NCBI GenBank assembly: GCA_913056455.1
Contig: CAJXMJ010000001.1
Coordinates: 992,001-1,056,000 of the forward strand
DNA from: an uncultured Fodinibius sp.
GTDB lineage: Bacteria; Bacteroidota; Rhodothermia; Balneolales; Balneolaceae
Direction: 5' to 3'
Length of the DNA stretch: 64,000 nucleotides
Below, one piece after another: positions 45,677 to 54,726 of the stretch. How positions within the stretch are numbered: position 1 is the first letter of the stretch; each line of letters opens with the position of its first letter. A program made the translations under genes and the position numbers. The notes under the pieces were generated by a model, which saw only the letters and a program-made list of their open reading frames with translations, made no database searches and was not told the origin of the DNA.

Positions 45677-46663
45677 CTAATCGGCAATGTTCACTCGATT
45701 GTATATTAGTTCCAGTACGGTTTTCCCTACTCCATCCAATGTTTTCTTACTGATGATAGATAAGTCATCATCATGAGTATGCCAATATGGAGCAAATTGA
45801 GAGCCTTTTGAGTCCGGATTGTATCGAATAATATCAATTGTCGGGATGCCGAGTATGCGATTAATTACGACATGATCATCTGAAATTTTATTACCTCTCT
45901 TTGGTATAAATAAGTCGCCAAAGCCTTTTTCGTCTGCAATAGACCAAACCTCATTTACGAGTCCCGGGGCAAACTGCATCGAATATCCTTCTTTGGGAAA
46001 CTGCGCATTCTGACCACCGACCATATCCAACAAAATACTGAATCTCGGGGAATACCCTTCAACAGGCGGATTATTGGCCCAATGCCGTGACCCTAAAAAG
46101 TATTTCGATAGTTCTCCTTCTTTACCATAATCTTCACCGTCAAATAACACAATATCCACACCAATAGGCGGCGGATGTTTTTCAAACAGTCGGGCAAATT
46201 CCAACAAAACCGCTACCCCACTTGCACCATCATCAGCTCCGGGAATAGGCTTATCCTGATTAGCAGAATCTCGGTCAGCACGGGGACGCGTATCCCAATG
46301 AGCGCAAAGCATAATCCGGTCACTGCTTTGAGGATTAAAAGAAGCGATAATATTTGAAAGTGCCAGCGTATCCCCATCATATCCTTTGGCAGTAAAATCC
46401 TGGGCATACACATAACGCGGGCCGGCATATTTTTTTAAGGTATTTAAAAAATATGTCTTGGCCTGTTGATGTCCAGTTGAATTTGGATTACGCGGCCCAA
46501 AACGTAACTGACGCTCTACAAATTGGTAGGCACTGTCGGCATTAAATTCCGGGACTTCACGACCCTGCTCCTCAAAATTTAATCGCTCCACCTCTTCCCC
46601 ACTACAGGACAAAAAGATAAATACAGTGCCCAGAATAAATAATAAAAAACGATAATTAATCAT
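45677..46663 (-). CDS. lipoprotein M28 family zinc peptidase, glutaminyl cyclase-like
   Basis: 328 residues. A signal peptide ends with the lipobox FIFLSC. Zinc ligands are visible: histidine in CAHWDTRP, aspartate in PGADDGASG, glutamate in VLFDGEDYG, and histidine in DDHVVINRI. The order and the FGPRNPNSTGHQQA block are those of bacterial glutaminyl-peptide cyclotransferases rather than aminopeptidases, so it may form N-terminal pyroglutamate on exported proteins. The ATG at 46663 overlaps the SDR stop by 8 bp. Confidence 0.87.
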   Translation of the reverse strand: MINYRFLLFILGTVFIFLSCSGEEVERLNFEEQGREVPEFNADSAYQFVERQLRFGPRNPNSTGHQQAKTYFLNTLKKYAGPRYVYAQDFTAKGYDGDTLALSNIIASFNPQSSDRIMLCAHWDTRPRADRDSANQDKPIPGADDGASGVAVLLEFARLFEKHPPPIGVDIVLFDGEDYGKEGELSKYFLGSRHWANNPPVEGYSPRFSILLDMVGGQNAQFPKEGYSMQFAPGLVNEVWSIADEKGFGDLFIPKRGNKISDDHVVINRILGIPTIDIIRYNPDSKGSQFAPYWHTHDDDLSIISKKTLDGVGKTVLELIYNRVNIAD

Positions 46664-47435
46664 TTTCTCGATGAACCATCGTTGATGATGATTGATCAAC
46701 GGGAAAGACGATCGTATCCATAATATTTACATGTGGTGGTCTATTAGCTATAAAATGGACAATTTCAGCTATATCTTGAGCTACCAAGGGCTCTATATCG
46801 TCATAAACTTGATCTGCCCGATCTTTATCTCCTTTGAAACGCACCTCGCTAAATTCTGTTTCTACTAAGCCCGGAGATACCATACTTACCCGTATGTTGG
46901 TACCGTGCAGATCCTTTTTAGTAGCTTCGGTAAATCCCTTAATGGCATGTTTGGTGGCACAGTAAACCGAACCACCCGGATAGCTTTCGTGTCCGGCAAT
47001 AGAACCAATATTAATAATATGTCCGCTGTTACGTTCCTTCATCTGGGGTGAAATCAGTCGAGTCATATTTAACACTCCCTTGATATTGGTATCAACCATT
47101 GAATCCCAATCTTCGTGATCGGCATCAAAAACAGCGTCAACTCCTCTGGCAAGACCGGCATTATTAACTAAAATATCGATTGGCTCTGAGAAATCATTTA
47201 AAAACTGCTCCGCCACGTTACGATCTCTTACATCAAACGAGGCCAAAGCAATAGTAATATCATAATGCTTCTCCAGCTGTAGTTTTAATTTCTCAAGGCG
47301 ATTTTCACGACGCCCGTTTAATACAAGGTTACTGCCTGCCTCAGCAAATAGTTTTGCTATCGCTTTTCCTATTCCGGCTGTAGCACCCGTTATAAATGTC
47401 CATTTTCCCTCAATCCGATTTTGCATAAGGCTCAT
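46656..47435 (-). CDS. short-chain dehydrogenase/reductase, YdfG-like
   Basis: 259 residues. Cofactor motif ITGATAGIG, then NNAG(LARG), the catalytic serine in GSIAGHESY, and YCATKHAIKGF (Tyr and Lys). The VSPGLVETEFSEVRFKGD block resembles YdfG, an NADP serine/3-hydroxypropionate dehydrogenase. The substrate is not certain. Possible second start at 47426. Sits 11 bp downstream of gatA. Confidence 0.9.
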   Translation of the reverse strand: MSLMQNRIEGKWTFITGATAGIGKAIAKLFAEAGSNLVLNGRRENRLEKLKLQLEKHYDITIALASFDVRDRNVAEQFLNDFSEPIDILVNNAGLARGVDAVFDADHEDWDSMVDTNIKGVLNMTRLISPQMKERNSGHIINIGSIAGHESYPGGSVYCATKHAIKGFTEATKKDLHGTNIRVSMVSPGLVETEFSEVRFKGDKDRADQVYDDIEPLVAQDIAEIVHFIANRPPHVNIMDTIVFPVDQSSSTMVHREND

Positions 47436-47446
47436 ATTTCAGAATA

Positions 47447-48979
47447 TTAATCTAACTGTTCAACCAATTTGGCCGCATTAAACAACTTACCCTCTTCGAA
47501 TGCATTGGCCATTAGTTGCATACCGTATGGCAACCCATTAGAATGCGTACCCGCGGGAACATTAATTCCACAAATACCAGCCAGGTTGGCCGAAGTAGTA
47601 TAAATATCATTTAGATACATCTGCACCGGGTTATCTTGGTTAGAGCCCAGATCAAAGGCTGTTGTCGGCGCCGTTGGTGATACAATGACATCGATCTCCT
47701 CAAAAGCTTTGGTAAAATCCTGTTTAATCAAGCGACGTACTTTCTGTGCTTTTGCATAGTACTCATCATAATAGCCTGCACTAAGCACATAGGTACCCAA
47801 CATAATTCTACGTTTAACTTCAGGGCCAAAGCCCTCCGTCCGGCTTTTCTTGTATAACCTGATCAGCGGTGAATCCATCTCGTTAAGCTGGTCAACCAAT
47901 TTCTGTTTTTCATGACCTTTAGCCTGTTTGATTTGCTCCTCTAAAGCTTCTTGTTCTTCCTTAAGATCTTTTTCAACATCTTCGATATCAGCACGGTTAC
48001 CATAACGTATGCCGTCGTAACGCGCTAAATTGCTGGATGCTTCAGCCGTAGCCAAAATATAATATGTGGCTATGCTGTATTTCATGTGTGGCAGGTGGAT
48101 GGGAACCAATTCAGCACCAGACTCTTCGAGTTCAGTGAGCTTACTTTTGATCCCTTTACGAATTTCATCGTCCAACCCTTCCCCAAAATATTCATCGGGT
48201 ACTCCAATTTTAATATTAGAGTCAAGATCCTCAGTAAACTTTGTATAGTTGGGCACTGTTCGGCTTGAGGAAGTATTATCATTAGGATCAGGACCGGCAA
48301 TAACTTCAAGAATACGAGCGGCATCATCAACAGAATGTGTTAGCGGACCGATGCAATCAAATGAGGAAGCAAAAGCAACTAATCCGTGACGTGATACTCT
48401 GCCATAGGTGGGTTTTAATCCAACCACACCGCAATAAGAAGCCGGCTGCCGGATAGAACCTCCTGTATCAGAACCGAGTGATGCTGTACAGAATTCAGCT
48501 GCTACTGCTGCTGCACTACCGCCTGAAGATCCTCCCGGAACTTTGGATGTATCGATGGGATTTTTGGTAGGCCCGTAGATAGAATTTTCCGTAGAGGATC
48601 CCATGGCAAACTCATCCATGTTCAAGCGTCCCAATAGAATAGCATCTTCATTTCGCAATCGTTCTATAACCGTTGCATCATAAACGCTTTCAAAATTGGA
48701 CAGTATATTTGATGCACAGGTAACTTCTTTATCCTTCTCGCAAATAAGGTCTTTAACGCCGATAACCATGCCGGCTAATTTACCGGCTGATCCGTCCTCA
48801 ATACGTTTCTGAATTCTCTCAGCTCTTTCGAAAGCCCCTTCCCTATCAATGCTAATTACCGCATTAATTTCGTCGTTTTTTTCTTCAATATTATCGATGT
48901 AAGATTGTACAATATCAGAAAGCGAAACATCTCCAGATTTAATTGACTGTTGAATCTGGCTAAAATTTGTAAAACTCAA
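47447..48979 (-). CDS. gatA: Asp-tRNA(Asn)/Glu-tRNA(Gln) amidotransferase subunit A
   Basis: 510 residues of the amidase-signature family. The Ser-cisSer-Lys triad is in GVKDLICEK (Lys), PGGSSGGSAAA, and SLGSDTGGSIRQPA. It releases ammonia from glutamine for amidation of mischarged tRNA. It begins with TTG at 48979, the only start that gives the full N-terminus (the next ATG is near residue 70). gatB and gatC are not adjacent. 26 bp after tatA. Confidence 0.95.
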   Translation of the reverse strand: MSFTNFSQIQQSIKSGDVSLSDIVQSYIDNIEEKNDEINAVISIDREGAFERAERIQKRIEDGSAGKLAGMVIGVKDLICEKDKEVTCASNILSNFESVYDATVIERLRNEDAILLGRLNMDEFAMGSSTENSIYGPTKNPIDTSKVPGGSSGGSAAAVAAEFCTASLGSDTGGSIRQPASYCGVVGLKPTYGRVSRHGLVAFASSFDCIGPLTHSVDDAARILEVIAGPDPNDNTSSSRTVPNYTKFTEDLDSNIKIGVPDEYFGEGLDDEIRKGIKSKLTELEESGAELVPIHLPHMKYSIATYYILATAEASSNLARYDGIRYGNRADIEDVEKDLKEEQEALEEQIKQAKGHEKQKLVDQLNEMDSPLIRLYKKSRTEGFGPEVKRRIMLGTYVLSAGYYDEYYAKAQKVRRLIKQDFTKAFEEIDVIVSPTAPTTAFDLGSNQDNPVQMYLNDIYTTSANLAGICGINVPAGTHSNGLPYGMQLMANAFEEGKLFNAAKLVEQLD

Positions 48980-49005
48980 TGGATTAGAAATGGATTTGGT
49001 TAATC

Positions 49006-49224
49006 TTACTGCTTTTTCTTTGTATTTTCATCGGAATTGGAATTAGAACCCATACCTTCTTTTTGTCCCTCTTCCAGCTCCCTTTTTATTTCGTTGGATG
49101 CTTTTTTGAATTCCTTCATTCCCTGGCCAAGTCCCCGGGCCAGTTCGGGAATTCGTTTGGCACCAAAGAAAAGAAGAATAGCAAGGCCGATAATAAGAAT
49201 CTCCATTCCGCCAAAACTTCCCAT
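49006..49224 (-). CDS. tatA: twin-arginine translocase subunit TatA/TatE
   Basis: 72 residues: a single N-terminal membrane helix (MEILIIGLAILLFFGAKRIPEL), an amphipathic helix (ARGLGQGMKEFKKASNEIK) and a charged tail. This is the minimal TatA form, which forms the pore for folded proteins. A Shine-Dalgarno AAAGGAAA lies upstream. First gene of the operon tatA-gatA-SDR-M28-prmA-ppx. Confidence 0.93.
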   Translation of the reverse strand: MGSFGGMEILIIGLAILLFFGAKRIPELARGLGQGMKEFKKASNEIKRELEEGQKEGMGSNSNSDENTKKKQ

Positions 49225-49418
49225 AATAATTTCCTTTGTTTTTGGTTTACAATTGTGATTCAGGAAGATAACAATAATTTATTAGACCTTTGAGTTATAA
49301 AAAGGAAAAAATAATTGCATTTTCCTTAAAAATTGACTTGAATTTAATGTGTCGAACCTTTTTATAGGTAGGTAAAATTTTATTTGAACTTTAAAAAACA
49401 AAACTGAAGTATATTTTT

Positions 49419-49673
49419 ATGATTTGGACTGTTGAATTAGCAGCCGTTTTAGACGAGGCACCCTTTCCCGCAACGCGAGATGAGCTCATTGAATGGGCCG
49501 AGCGCAATGGGAGTCCTCAACAAGTGCTCGATAACTTATATGAACTCGAAGAAATTGAACAAGGTGAAGATGTTGTGTATGAAGGTATAGAGGATATTTG
49601 GCCAGACTATATCGGAAAAGAAGATTTCTTCCATAATGAAGATGACGAAGGCTTCAACTATGATGATGTTTAA
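49419..49673 (+). CDS. DUF2795 domain protein
   Basis: 84 residues. The DUF2795 core is clear: LDEAPFPATRDELIEWAERNG and then VLDNLYELEE, a small helical domain; the last 30 residues are very acidic (EDDEGFNYDD). The family's role is unknown; some members interact with DNA or other proteins. Divergent from tatA, ended by a strong terminator. Confidence 0.85.
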   Translation: MIWTVELAAVLDEAPFPATRDELIEWAERNGSPQQVLDNLYELEEIEQGEDVVYEGIEDIWPDYIGKEDFFHNEDDEGFNYDDV

Positions 49674-49700
49674 AAGTTGATCTGGAAAGAACGTATTTTT

Positions 49701-49736
49701 CGGTTGCATGGAGTATTTCATGCAACCGTTTTTTTT
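49701..49736 (+). terminator. strong intrinsic terminator between DUF2795 and the BamA-family gene
   Basis: A perfect 10-bp stem CGGTTGCATG (49701-49710) with CATGCAACCG (49719-49728), an 8-nt loop and eight T (49729-49736). The T tract ends 2 nt before the first ATG of the next gene. Confidence 0.9.
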
Positions 49737-49738
49737 GA

Positions 49739-52186
49739 ATGATACAAGCCCAAAATCTCTTGAAAGCTTTTTTCTCGCGTGCTCTAATAGGCTCTCTACT
49801 GCTCGGCGGCATTCTACTGCTCTGTTCGGAGAAAGGTACATCCCAAAATTTAACTATCGAGGATGACACTACCGATAATGTCGTTCGCATTGTCCGTTTT
49901 GTAGGTAACGACAATATCAAGGACAATACGCTTGAAACATTAATTCGGACCCAGACTAACCGTGAATTTTTAGGTATTCCACGTTTTACTCCATGGTATT
50001 TTATTTGGCAACTCACTAACAGCTGGGGAGAATCACCGTCATATCTTAATCGTGCTACGGTAGCCAACGATATAGAACGCATCAAACAATATTATAAGAC
50101 TGTTGGTTTTTTAGAGGCGTCCGTAGATACCAACATTGTTGAATTTAAAAAAGACAGGGTCGAGGTTTCTTTTTTAATTGAAGAAGGCCCTGCGTTTACA
50201 ATTGAAACATTAGGATATACCGGGTTACCTGATTTCGAAGACCCCAGAAAGGTAAACCGATTTTTACATGAGAGTTCGTTAACCGACCAGCAGCTGAATG
50301 ACTCCACGTTTACCGTAAATGAACGATATTCTGAGAACGAGCTTAATGCAGAGCGTAACAGGATCATTAACTTTCTCAAAAACAATGGGTACGCCGCAGT
50401 TCAACGCGATTCGGTAAACTTGCTGATTAAAAGAGATACAACCAAACCCAACCAGCTTGATGCCCTTTTCACTATCAATCCGGGCAAAAAATATCGGTTT
50501 GGGGATCTTCATATCAGCCTCAGTGGTCCGGGAGACACCTTGCATTACAATCAGTACGATACCCTCCGAAAGTCCACTTTTACCATTAACAACAAATCTA
50601 TTTTTCTTAAAAAGGGAGAATCTTCTCAAACGGATTTTGGGTTATTAACTAACCAGGTATTATTTAAACCCGGAGACGTCTTTAACCAGTCGCTTTATAT
50701 TCGTACGGTTAATGAATTTCAAAACCTGGGGATGCTCAATATACGTCAGTTTGGATTGAGTGAAGACGGTTCACTTCCCGACTACTCTAAGGATGAGATT
50801 CCTGTCATGTTCTCCCTGCAAACACTTCCCAAGCATTCCGTAAATGTAAACCTGTTTGGAATGAGACGATACGGGTTTGGATCAGGAGCCGGCGTTACCT
50901 ATACCAATAACAATCTCTTTGGTAAAGCAGAGAACTTTCAGATTGGTGTCAACGGCAGCTTCGAATATGTTCGTTCCGAAACCATGCGTGATATTGCTAC
51001 AGAGGCCGATACCAGCTTCCAATCGTTCGATGGGCGATTTTTTCAAAGTTTTGAGACTCGTGTAGAATACTCTCTACCTCGATTAATTTTCCCCTTCTCT
51101 TCACTTGATGACAATATATTTTTCTCAAACGGACGTACAAGATATTCGCTTTCTTTTTCACGTTCGAACCAACTGCTTTTCGATATCAACTCTGATATCA
51201 GGTTTAATCTTCGCTATGAAGTACAGCATAATCAACGATTTTCCAGTTTTTTAGATCTCATCGAACTGGATTTGCTTGATACCGATCCTTCACCTGAATT
51301 TAGTGCAGCGCTCCGAAATCGTTTTGGCGAAAACTCTTTTCAGCTACGTCAAATTGAAGAAGATTTTCGACCACAGATTTCATCCATTCTTAGATATACA
51401 TTTCGCAGTCAGCGAACCGATTTAATCAAAAGAGACCACGGCTATTTCAGTGAATACTCTATTGCTTCGGGAGGCAATATTCCCTATCTGACAGATCACC
51501 TAATTGTTACTCCAGATACCCTTGAAGGTAATTTGCCGGCCATTTTCCCCGGCAGCCAAAATAGCTTGGCCTACAGCAGATTTGTAAAAGGAACAGCTGA
51601 CTACCGACGTTATATCCCATTATCTAACAACGCAGTTTTGGGATATCGGGGATTTTTAGGATTAGCCCTCCCCTATGGGCAAAGTAATACCATCCCGTTA
51701 AACCAGCGATTTTATGCCGGTGGTGCCAATGACATTCGTGGATGGGATATCTATAGTTTAGGGCCGGGTAGTATTCCGCTGGACGACGTAACTATTAACG
51801 GAGGACAAATAAAAATACTTTCACAGATGGAAATCCGACAACAAATTATCGGAAATTTTTTATCTGCTGATTGGATTGCGGCTTGGTTCACGGATGCCGG
51901 CAATGTTTGGTATGGACCAAGAACGAATTTATTCTCCGGCGATCAATCAAATGTAGGCCAACAACAGATCTCTGATAATAACAGGGAACAATTATTAGAA
52001 TTAGGAAAGTTTCGTTTTGATAATTTCTATAATCAAATTGCTGTAGGATCAGGATTGGGTCTTCGATTGGATTGGGAATATGTGATTATTCGATTTGATT
52101 TTGCATTTCGAATCCATGATTTGCAACGAGGATGGTTTAAAGATAAAACTCCCTATTTCACCTTTGGCATCGGTCATTCTTTTTAG
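49739..52186 (+). CDS. BamA/TamA-family outer membrane protein (surface antigen, Omp85)
   Basis: 815 residues. A signal peptide (about 8-36) precedes several POTRA-like domains (about 50-360: VRFVGNDNIKDNTLETLI and repeats) and a C-terminal 16-strand barrel ending YFTFGIGHSF. RGWDIYSLGPGS is the conserved loop motif of the barrel. Omp85 proteins insert outer-membrane proteins or move other cargo; this one resembles TamA-like members more than the essential BamA. The ATG at 49739 sits just after the terminator T tract; a TTG at 49760 is an alternative start. Confidence 0.88.
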   Translation: MIQAQNLLKAFFSRALIGSLLLGGILLLCSEKGTSQNLTIEDDTTDNVVRIVRFVGNDNIKDNTLETLIRTQTNREFLGIPRFTPWYFIWQLTNSWGESPSYLNRATVANDIERIKQYYKTVGFLEASVDTNIVEFKKDRVEVSFLIEEGPAFTIETLGYTGLPDFEDPRKVNRFLHESSLTDQQLNDSTFTVNERYSENELNAERNRIINFLKNNGYAAVQRDSVNLLIKRDTTKPNQLDALFTINPGKKYRFGDLHISLSGPGDTLHYNQYDTLRKSTFTINNKSIFLKKGESSQTDFGLLTNQVLFKPGDVFNQSLYIRTVNEFQNLGMLNIRQFGLSEDGSLPDYSKDEIPVMFSLQTLPKHSVNVNLFGMRRYGFGSGAGVTYTNNNLFGKAENFQIGVNGSFEYVRSETMRDIATEADTSFQSFDGRFFQSFETRVEYSLPRLIFPFSSLDDNIFFSNGRTRYSLSFSRSNQLLFDINSDIRFNLRYEVQHNQRFSSFLDLIELDLLDTDPSPEFSAALRNRFGENSFQLRQIEEDFRPQISSILRYTFRSQRTDLIKRDHGYFSEYSIASGGNIPYLTDHLIVTPDTLEGNLPAIFPGSQNSLAYSRFVKGTADYRRYIPLSNNAVLGYRGFLGLALPYGQSNTIPLNQRFYAGGANDIRGWDIYSLGPGSIPLDDVTINGGQIKILSQMEIRQQIIGNFLSADWIAAWFTDAGNVWYGPRTNLFSGDQSNVGQQQISDNNREQLLELGKFRFDNFYNQIAVGSGLGLRLDWEYVIIRFDFAFRIHDLQRGWFKDKTPYFTFGIGHSF

Positions 52187-52287
52187 CAATATCAATTGTT
52201 ACCATCCGTATTGCTTAGTAGATTATAGTTCCATCAAACTTCTAAACAAATTCATAAGGCATGTTTGGTTCCAAGCAGTTCAACAAT

Positions 52288-52803
52288 ATGAAAAATAAGA
52301 GCGATCTCATCTTCCAATCTCGCTTTTTAAAAAATCTGACGATGCTTGAGCGATCAGAGTTTTTGCAATATTGTCACCGCCGACAATACAAGGAGAACGA
52401 ATATATTTATTATCAGGGAGATCCGGGTACCGGCATGTACTTTGTTGAGGATGGCAAAGTAGAACTCATTGTTGAGCCTGAACCCGGCACCCAGGATGAA
52501 GAGACACACAGCTATGTTATTAAATCTCCGGAAAGCTTTGGAGCCCTTTCCATCGGCTACGAGCTACGTCGTATTTCAAGTGCTAAATGTCTTACTGACT
52601 GCACCCTGCTTGGTTTCTTTAAGCCGGACTTTGAAACGCTCAAAAAACGACATCCAACCATCGCTGTTAAGTTTATGGAAACACTTGCAATGATTGCGAT
52701 GAAACAGCTTGAGATTACCACGAAAGAACTCAAAAAGGCAAGTTCAGCCGAACGTGCCTTTTCCTTGCAGTTCCAAACTTATATGGAACCTGAACAAGAA
52801 TAA
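52288..52803 (+). CDS. cyclic nucleotide-binding domain protein
   Basis: 171 residues. A single cNMP-binding domain: YKENEYIYYQGDPGTGMYFVEDGKVELIVE (about 27-57), then SFGALSIGYELRRISSAKCLTD. There is no helix-turn-helix after it, so it is not a Crp-like regulator as seen. The arginine of the phosphate-binding cassette is not in its classic place, so cNMP binding is uncertain. It precedes rlmD by 31 bp. The start at 52288 is favoured over 52261. Confidence 0.82.
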   Translation: MKNKSDLIFQSRFLKNLTMLERSEFLQYCHRRQYKENEYIYYQGDPGTGMYFVEDGKVELIVEPEPGTQDEETHSYVIKSPESFGALSIGYELRRISSAKCLTDCTLLGFFKPDFETLKKRHPTIAVKFMETLAMIAMKQLEITTKELKKASSAERAFSLQFQTYMEPEQE

Positions 52804-52834
52804 AATTAATTTTTAGATTACTGCAGTATAGAAT

Positions 52835-54244
52835 ATGGCTATAAAAAAAGGGGATGACGTTGAGCTTACCATTGATTCCGCAGCCTACAAAGGCAAAGGA
52901 ATTGGAAAAATTGATGGATTGGCAATTTTTGTACCGAATACGGCACCCGGTGATCGAGTAAAAGCTCGCATTATTAAAAAGAAAAAGAGTTATCGCGAAG
53001 CCAAACTTCTCGAAGTTCTTGAACCCGGCCCAAACCGCATTGATCCCAAATGTCAGCATGCCAAAAACTGCGGTGGATGTAATTGGCAGCATGTTTCCTA
53101 TGAAAAACAACTGCTCTTTAAACGCGATCAAGTTGAGGATCACATGCATCGCATTGGTGACCTAACGCATCTTGAAGTAAATCCAACCATTGGCTGTGAT
53201 CAAGAATTTTACTATCGCAACAAGATGGAGTATTCAATGGGTCACAAGCGATGGTTAAGTCAAGAAGAAATTAACCGCGACGAATTTGTCAGTGACCGCT
53301 GTTTCGCGGCAGGATTACATGCCCCCGGTCGTTTTGACAAAATCCTAAACCTCAACGAATGCCACCTGCAGGATCCTGTATCCTACAAAATTTTAGATTT
53401 TGTTCGTACTTGGTGTATCGAATATGATATTAAACCATATAATCGTATTGACCATGAGGGCTTTATGCGAAATCTGGTTATTCGAAAATCCCATCATACC
53501 GACGATCTAATGGTCAATGTGGTAACATATAAAGACGATCAAGATGTTGTTGAGGCCCTTGCCCATGCCCTGCTCGATGAGTTCCCGGAAATTACGACTA
53601 TCGTTAATAATGTGAATGATACCCGTTCTCCTACGGCCGAGGGACGCTATGAAAAGGTCCTCCATGGCCCCGGATATATCATCGATCATATTGGCCCCTA
53701 TCACTTTACCATTGATGCCAATGCTTTTTTCCAAACAAATACTGCCCAAGCCGAACGACTTTACGAAGTTGCCAAATCATTTGCAGATATCAGTAAAGGT
53801 GATATTCTATATGATCTTTACTGTGGAGTTGGAACACTTAGCCTTTTTTTAAGTGAATACTGCAAACATGTTGTAGGCATTGAATTAGAAGAAGTAACTA
53901 TTAACAATGCCAAGAAAAATGCCCGAGAGAATGATGTTTCAAATGTATCTTTTATTGAAGGGGATATGAAGGATGTATTTACCGAAGAGGTCACAGAAAA
54001 ATATGGTGAACCAGATTGCCTTATTACTGATCCTCCACGAGCGGGCATGCATCCCGATGTGGTTAAACGACTCAAGGAATTAAAAGTCCCTAAACTAGTG
54101 TACGTGAGCTGTAACAGTTCAACCATGGCTCGTGATTTAAAAGAGCTCAATGAAGTATATGATATTCAAGAAGTACAACCAGTCGACATGTTCCCCCAGA
54201 CCTATCACATTGAAACCGTAGCCAAGCTTCGCTTGAAAATCTAA
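52835..54244 (+). CDS. rlmD: 23S rRNA (uracil-5-)-methyltransferase RumA/RlmD
   Basis: 469 residues. An N-terminal TRAM domain (KKGDDVELTIDSAAYKGKGIGK) is followed by iron-sulfur cysteines in CQHAKNCGGCNW and one later, and a methyltransferase core with YDLYCGVGTLSLFLS, TDPPRAGMHP and the catalytic-cysteine block YVSCNSSTMARDL. It methylates U1939-type positions of 23S rRNA. The last four bases overlap the converging S10 remnant. Confidence 0.93.
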   Translation: MAIKKGDDVELTIDSAAYKGKGIGKIDGLAIFVPNTAPGDRVKARIIKKKKSYREAKLLEVLEPGPNRIDPKCQHAKNCGGCNWQHVSYEKQLLFKRDQVEDHMHRIGDLTHLEVNPTIGCDQEFYYRNKMEYSMGHKRWLSQEEINRDEFVSDRCFAAGLHAPGRFDKILNLNECHLQDPVSYKILDFVRTWCIEYDIKPYNRIDHEGFMRNLVIRKSHHTDDLMVNVVTYKDDQDVVEALAHALLDEFPEITTIVNNVNDTRSPTAEGRYEKVLHGPGYIIDHIGPYHFTIDANAFFQTNTAQAERLYEVAKSFADISKGDILYDLYCGVGTLSLFLSEYCKHVVGIELEEVTINNAKKNARENDVSNVSFIEGDMKDVFTEEVTEKYGEPDCLITDPPRAGMHPDVVKRLKELKVPKLVYVSCNSSTMARDLKELNEVYDIQEVQPVDMFPQTYHIETVAKLRLKI

Positions 54245-54687
54245 TAGTCCTGTGTCTTTATTTTATACTTAATACTTGCCAGGAGTGCCTTATTCGGGAA
54301 TAGATTCACGAATAAACTGTCGGATGTCTTCAAATCTTCTTTTCGCAAATACATCATATGCCCGCTTCGGTATCCTTTGAACGATATACGATCTTGTAGC
54401 TTACCACTGGGATCCATATTCCAGATGGTATAATTGGTATCAAAATACGGGGTTCCTCCATCGTAATACCCTGACTGGACCAGTACATTTAGGTACGAAT
54501 TCTCGGCCATAGCCGATCGTAGATTTTCGGTCGTATTATTTCGATCACGGTCCCAGGAATTCACCGGATCAAACATCCAGTATTGCAGATCCGTCTCATA
54601 TCCCAAGCTGTTGCGTAAATAATCATCCTTGTTATAACGTGAAATATTGTTAAAATCTCCAACAGAACGATATGTATTAAAAAACAA
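54241..54687 (-). pseudogene. 5'-truncated peptidase S10 (serine carboxypeptidase) remnant
   Basis: 148 residues matching only the C-terminal third of bacterial S10 carboxypeptidases. The catalytic aspartate (SGYYDGGTPYFDTNY) and histidine (RSGHMMYL) regions are kept; the N-terminal part with the catalytic serine is absent. Upstream DNA gives no further homology in any frame before the carotenoid gene begins at 54727, so the missing part was deleted or replaced. The residue order is intact, with no frameshift inside the fragment, so loss may be recent. A short ORF product is unlikely to be an active peptidase. Confidence 0.8.
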
Positions 54688-54726
54688 TAGTTACAATTGC
54701 CCTTATAATTCGTATAATCAAGAGAT

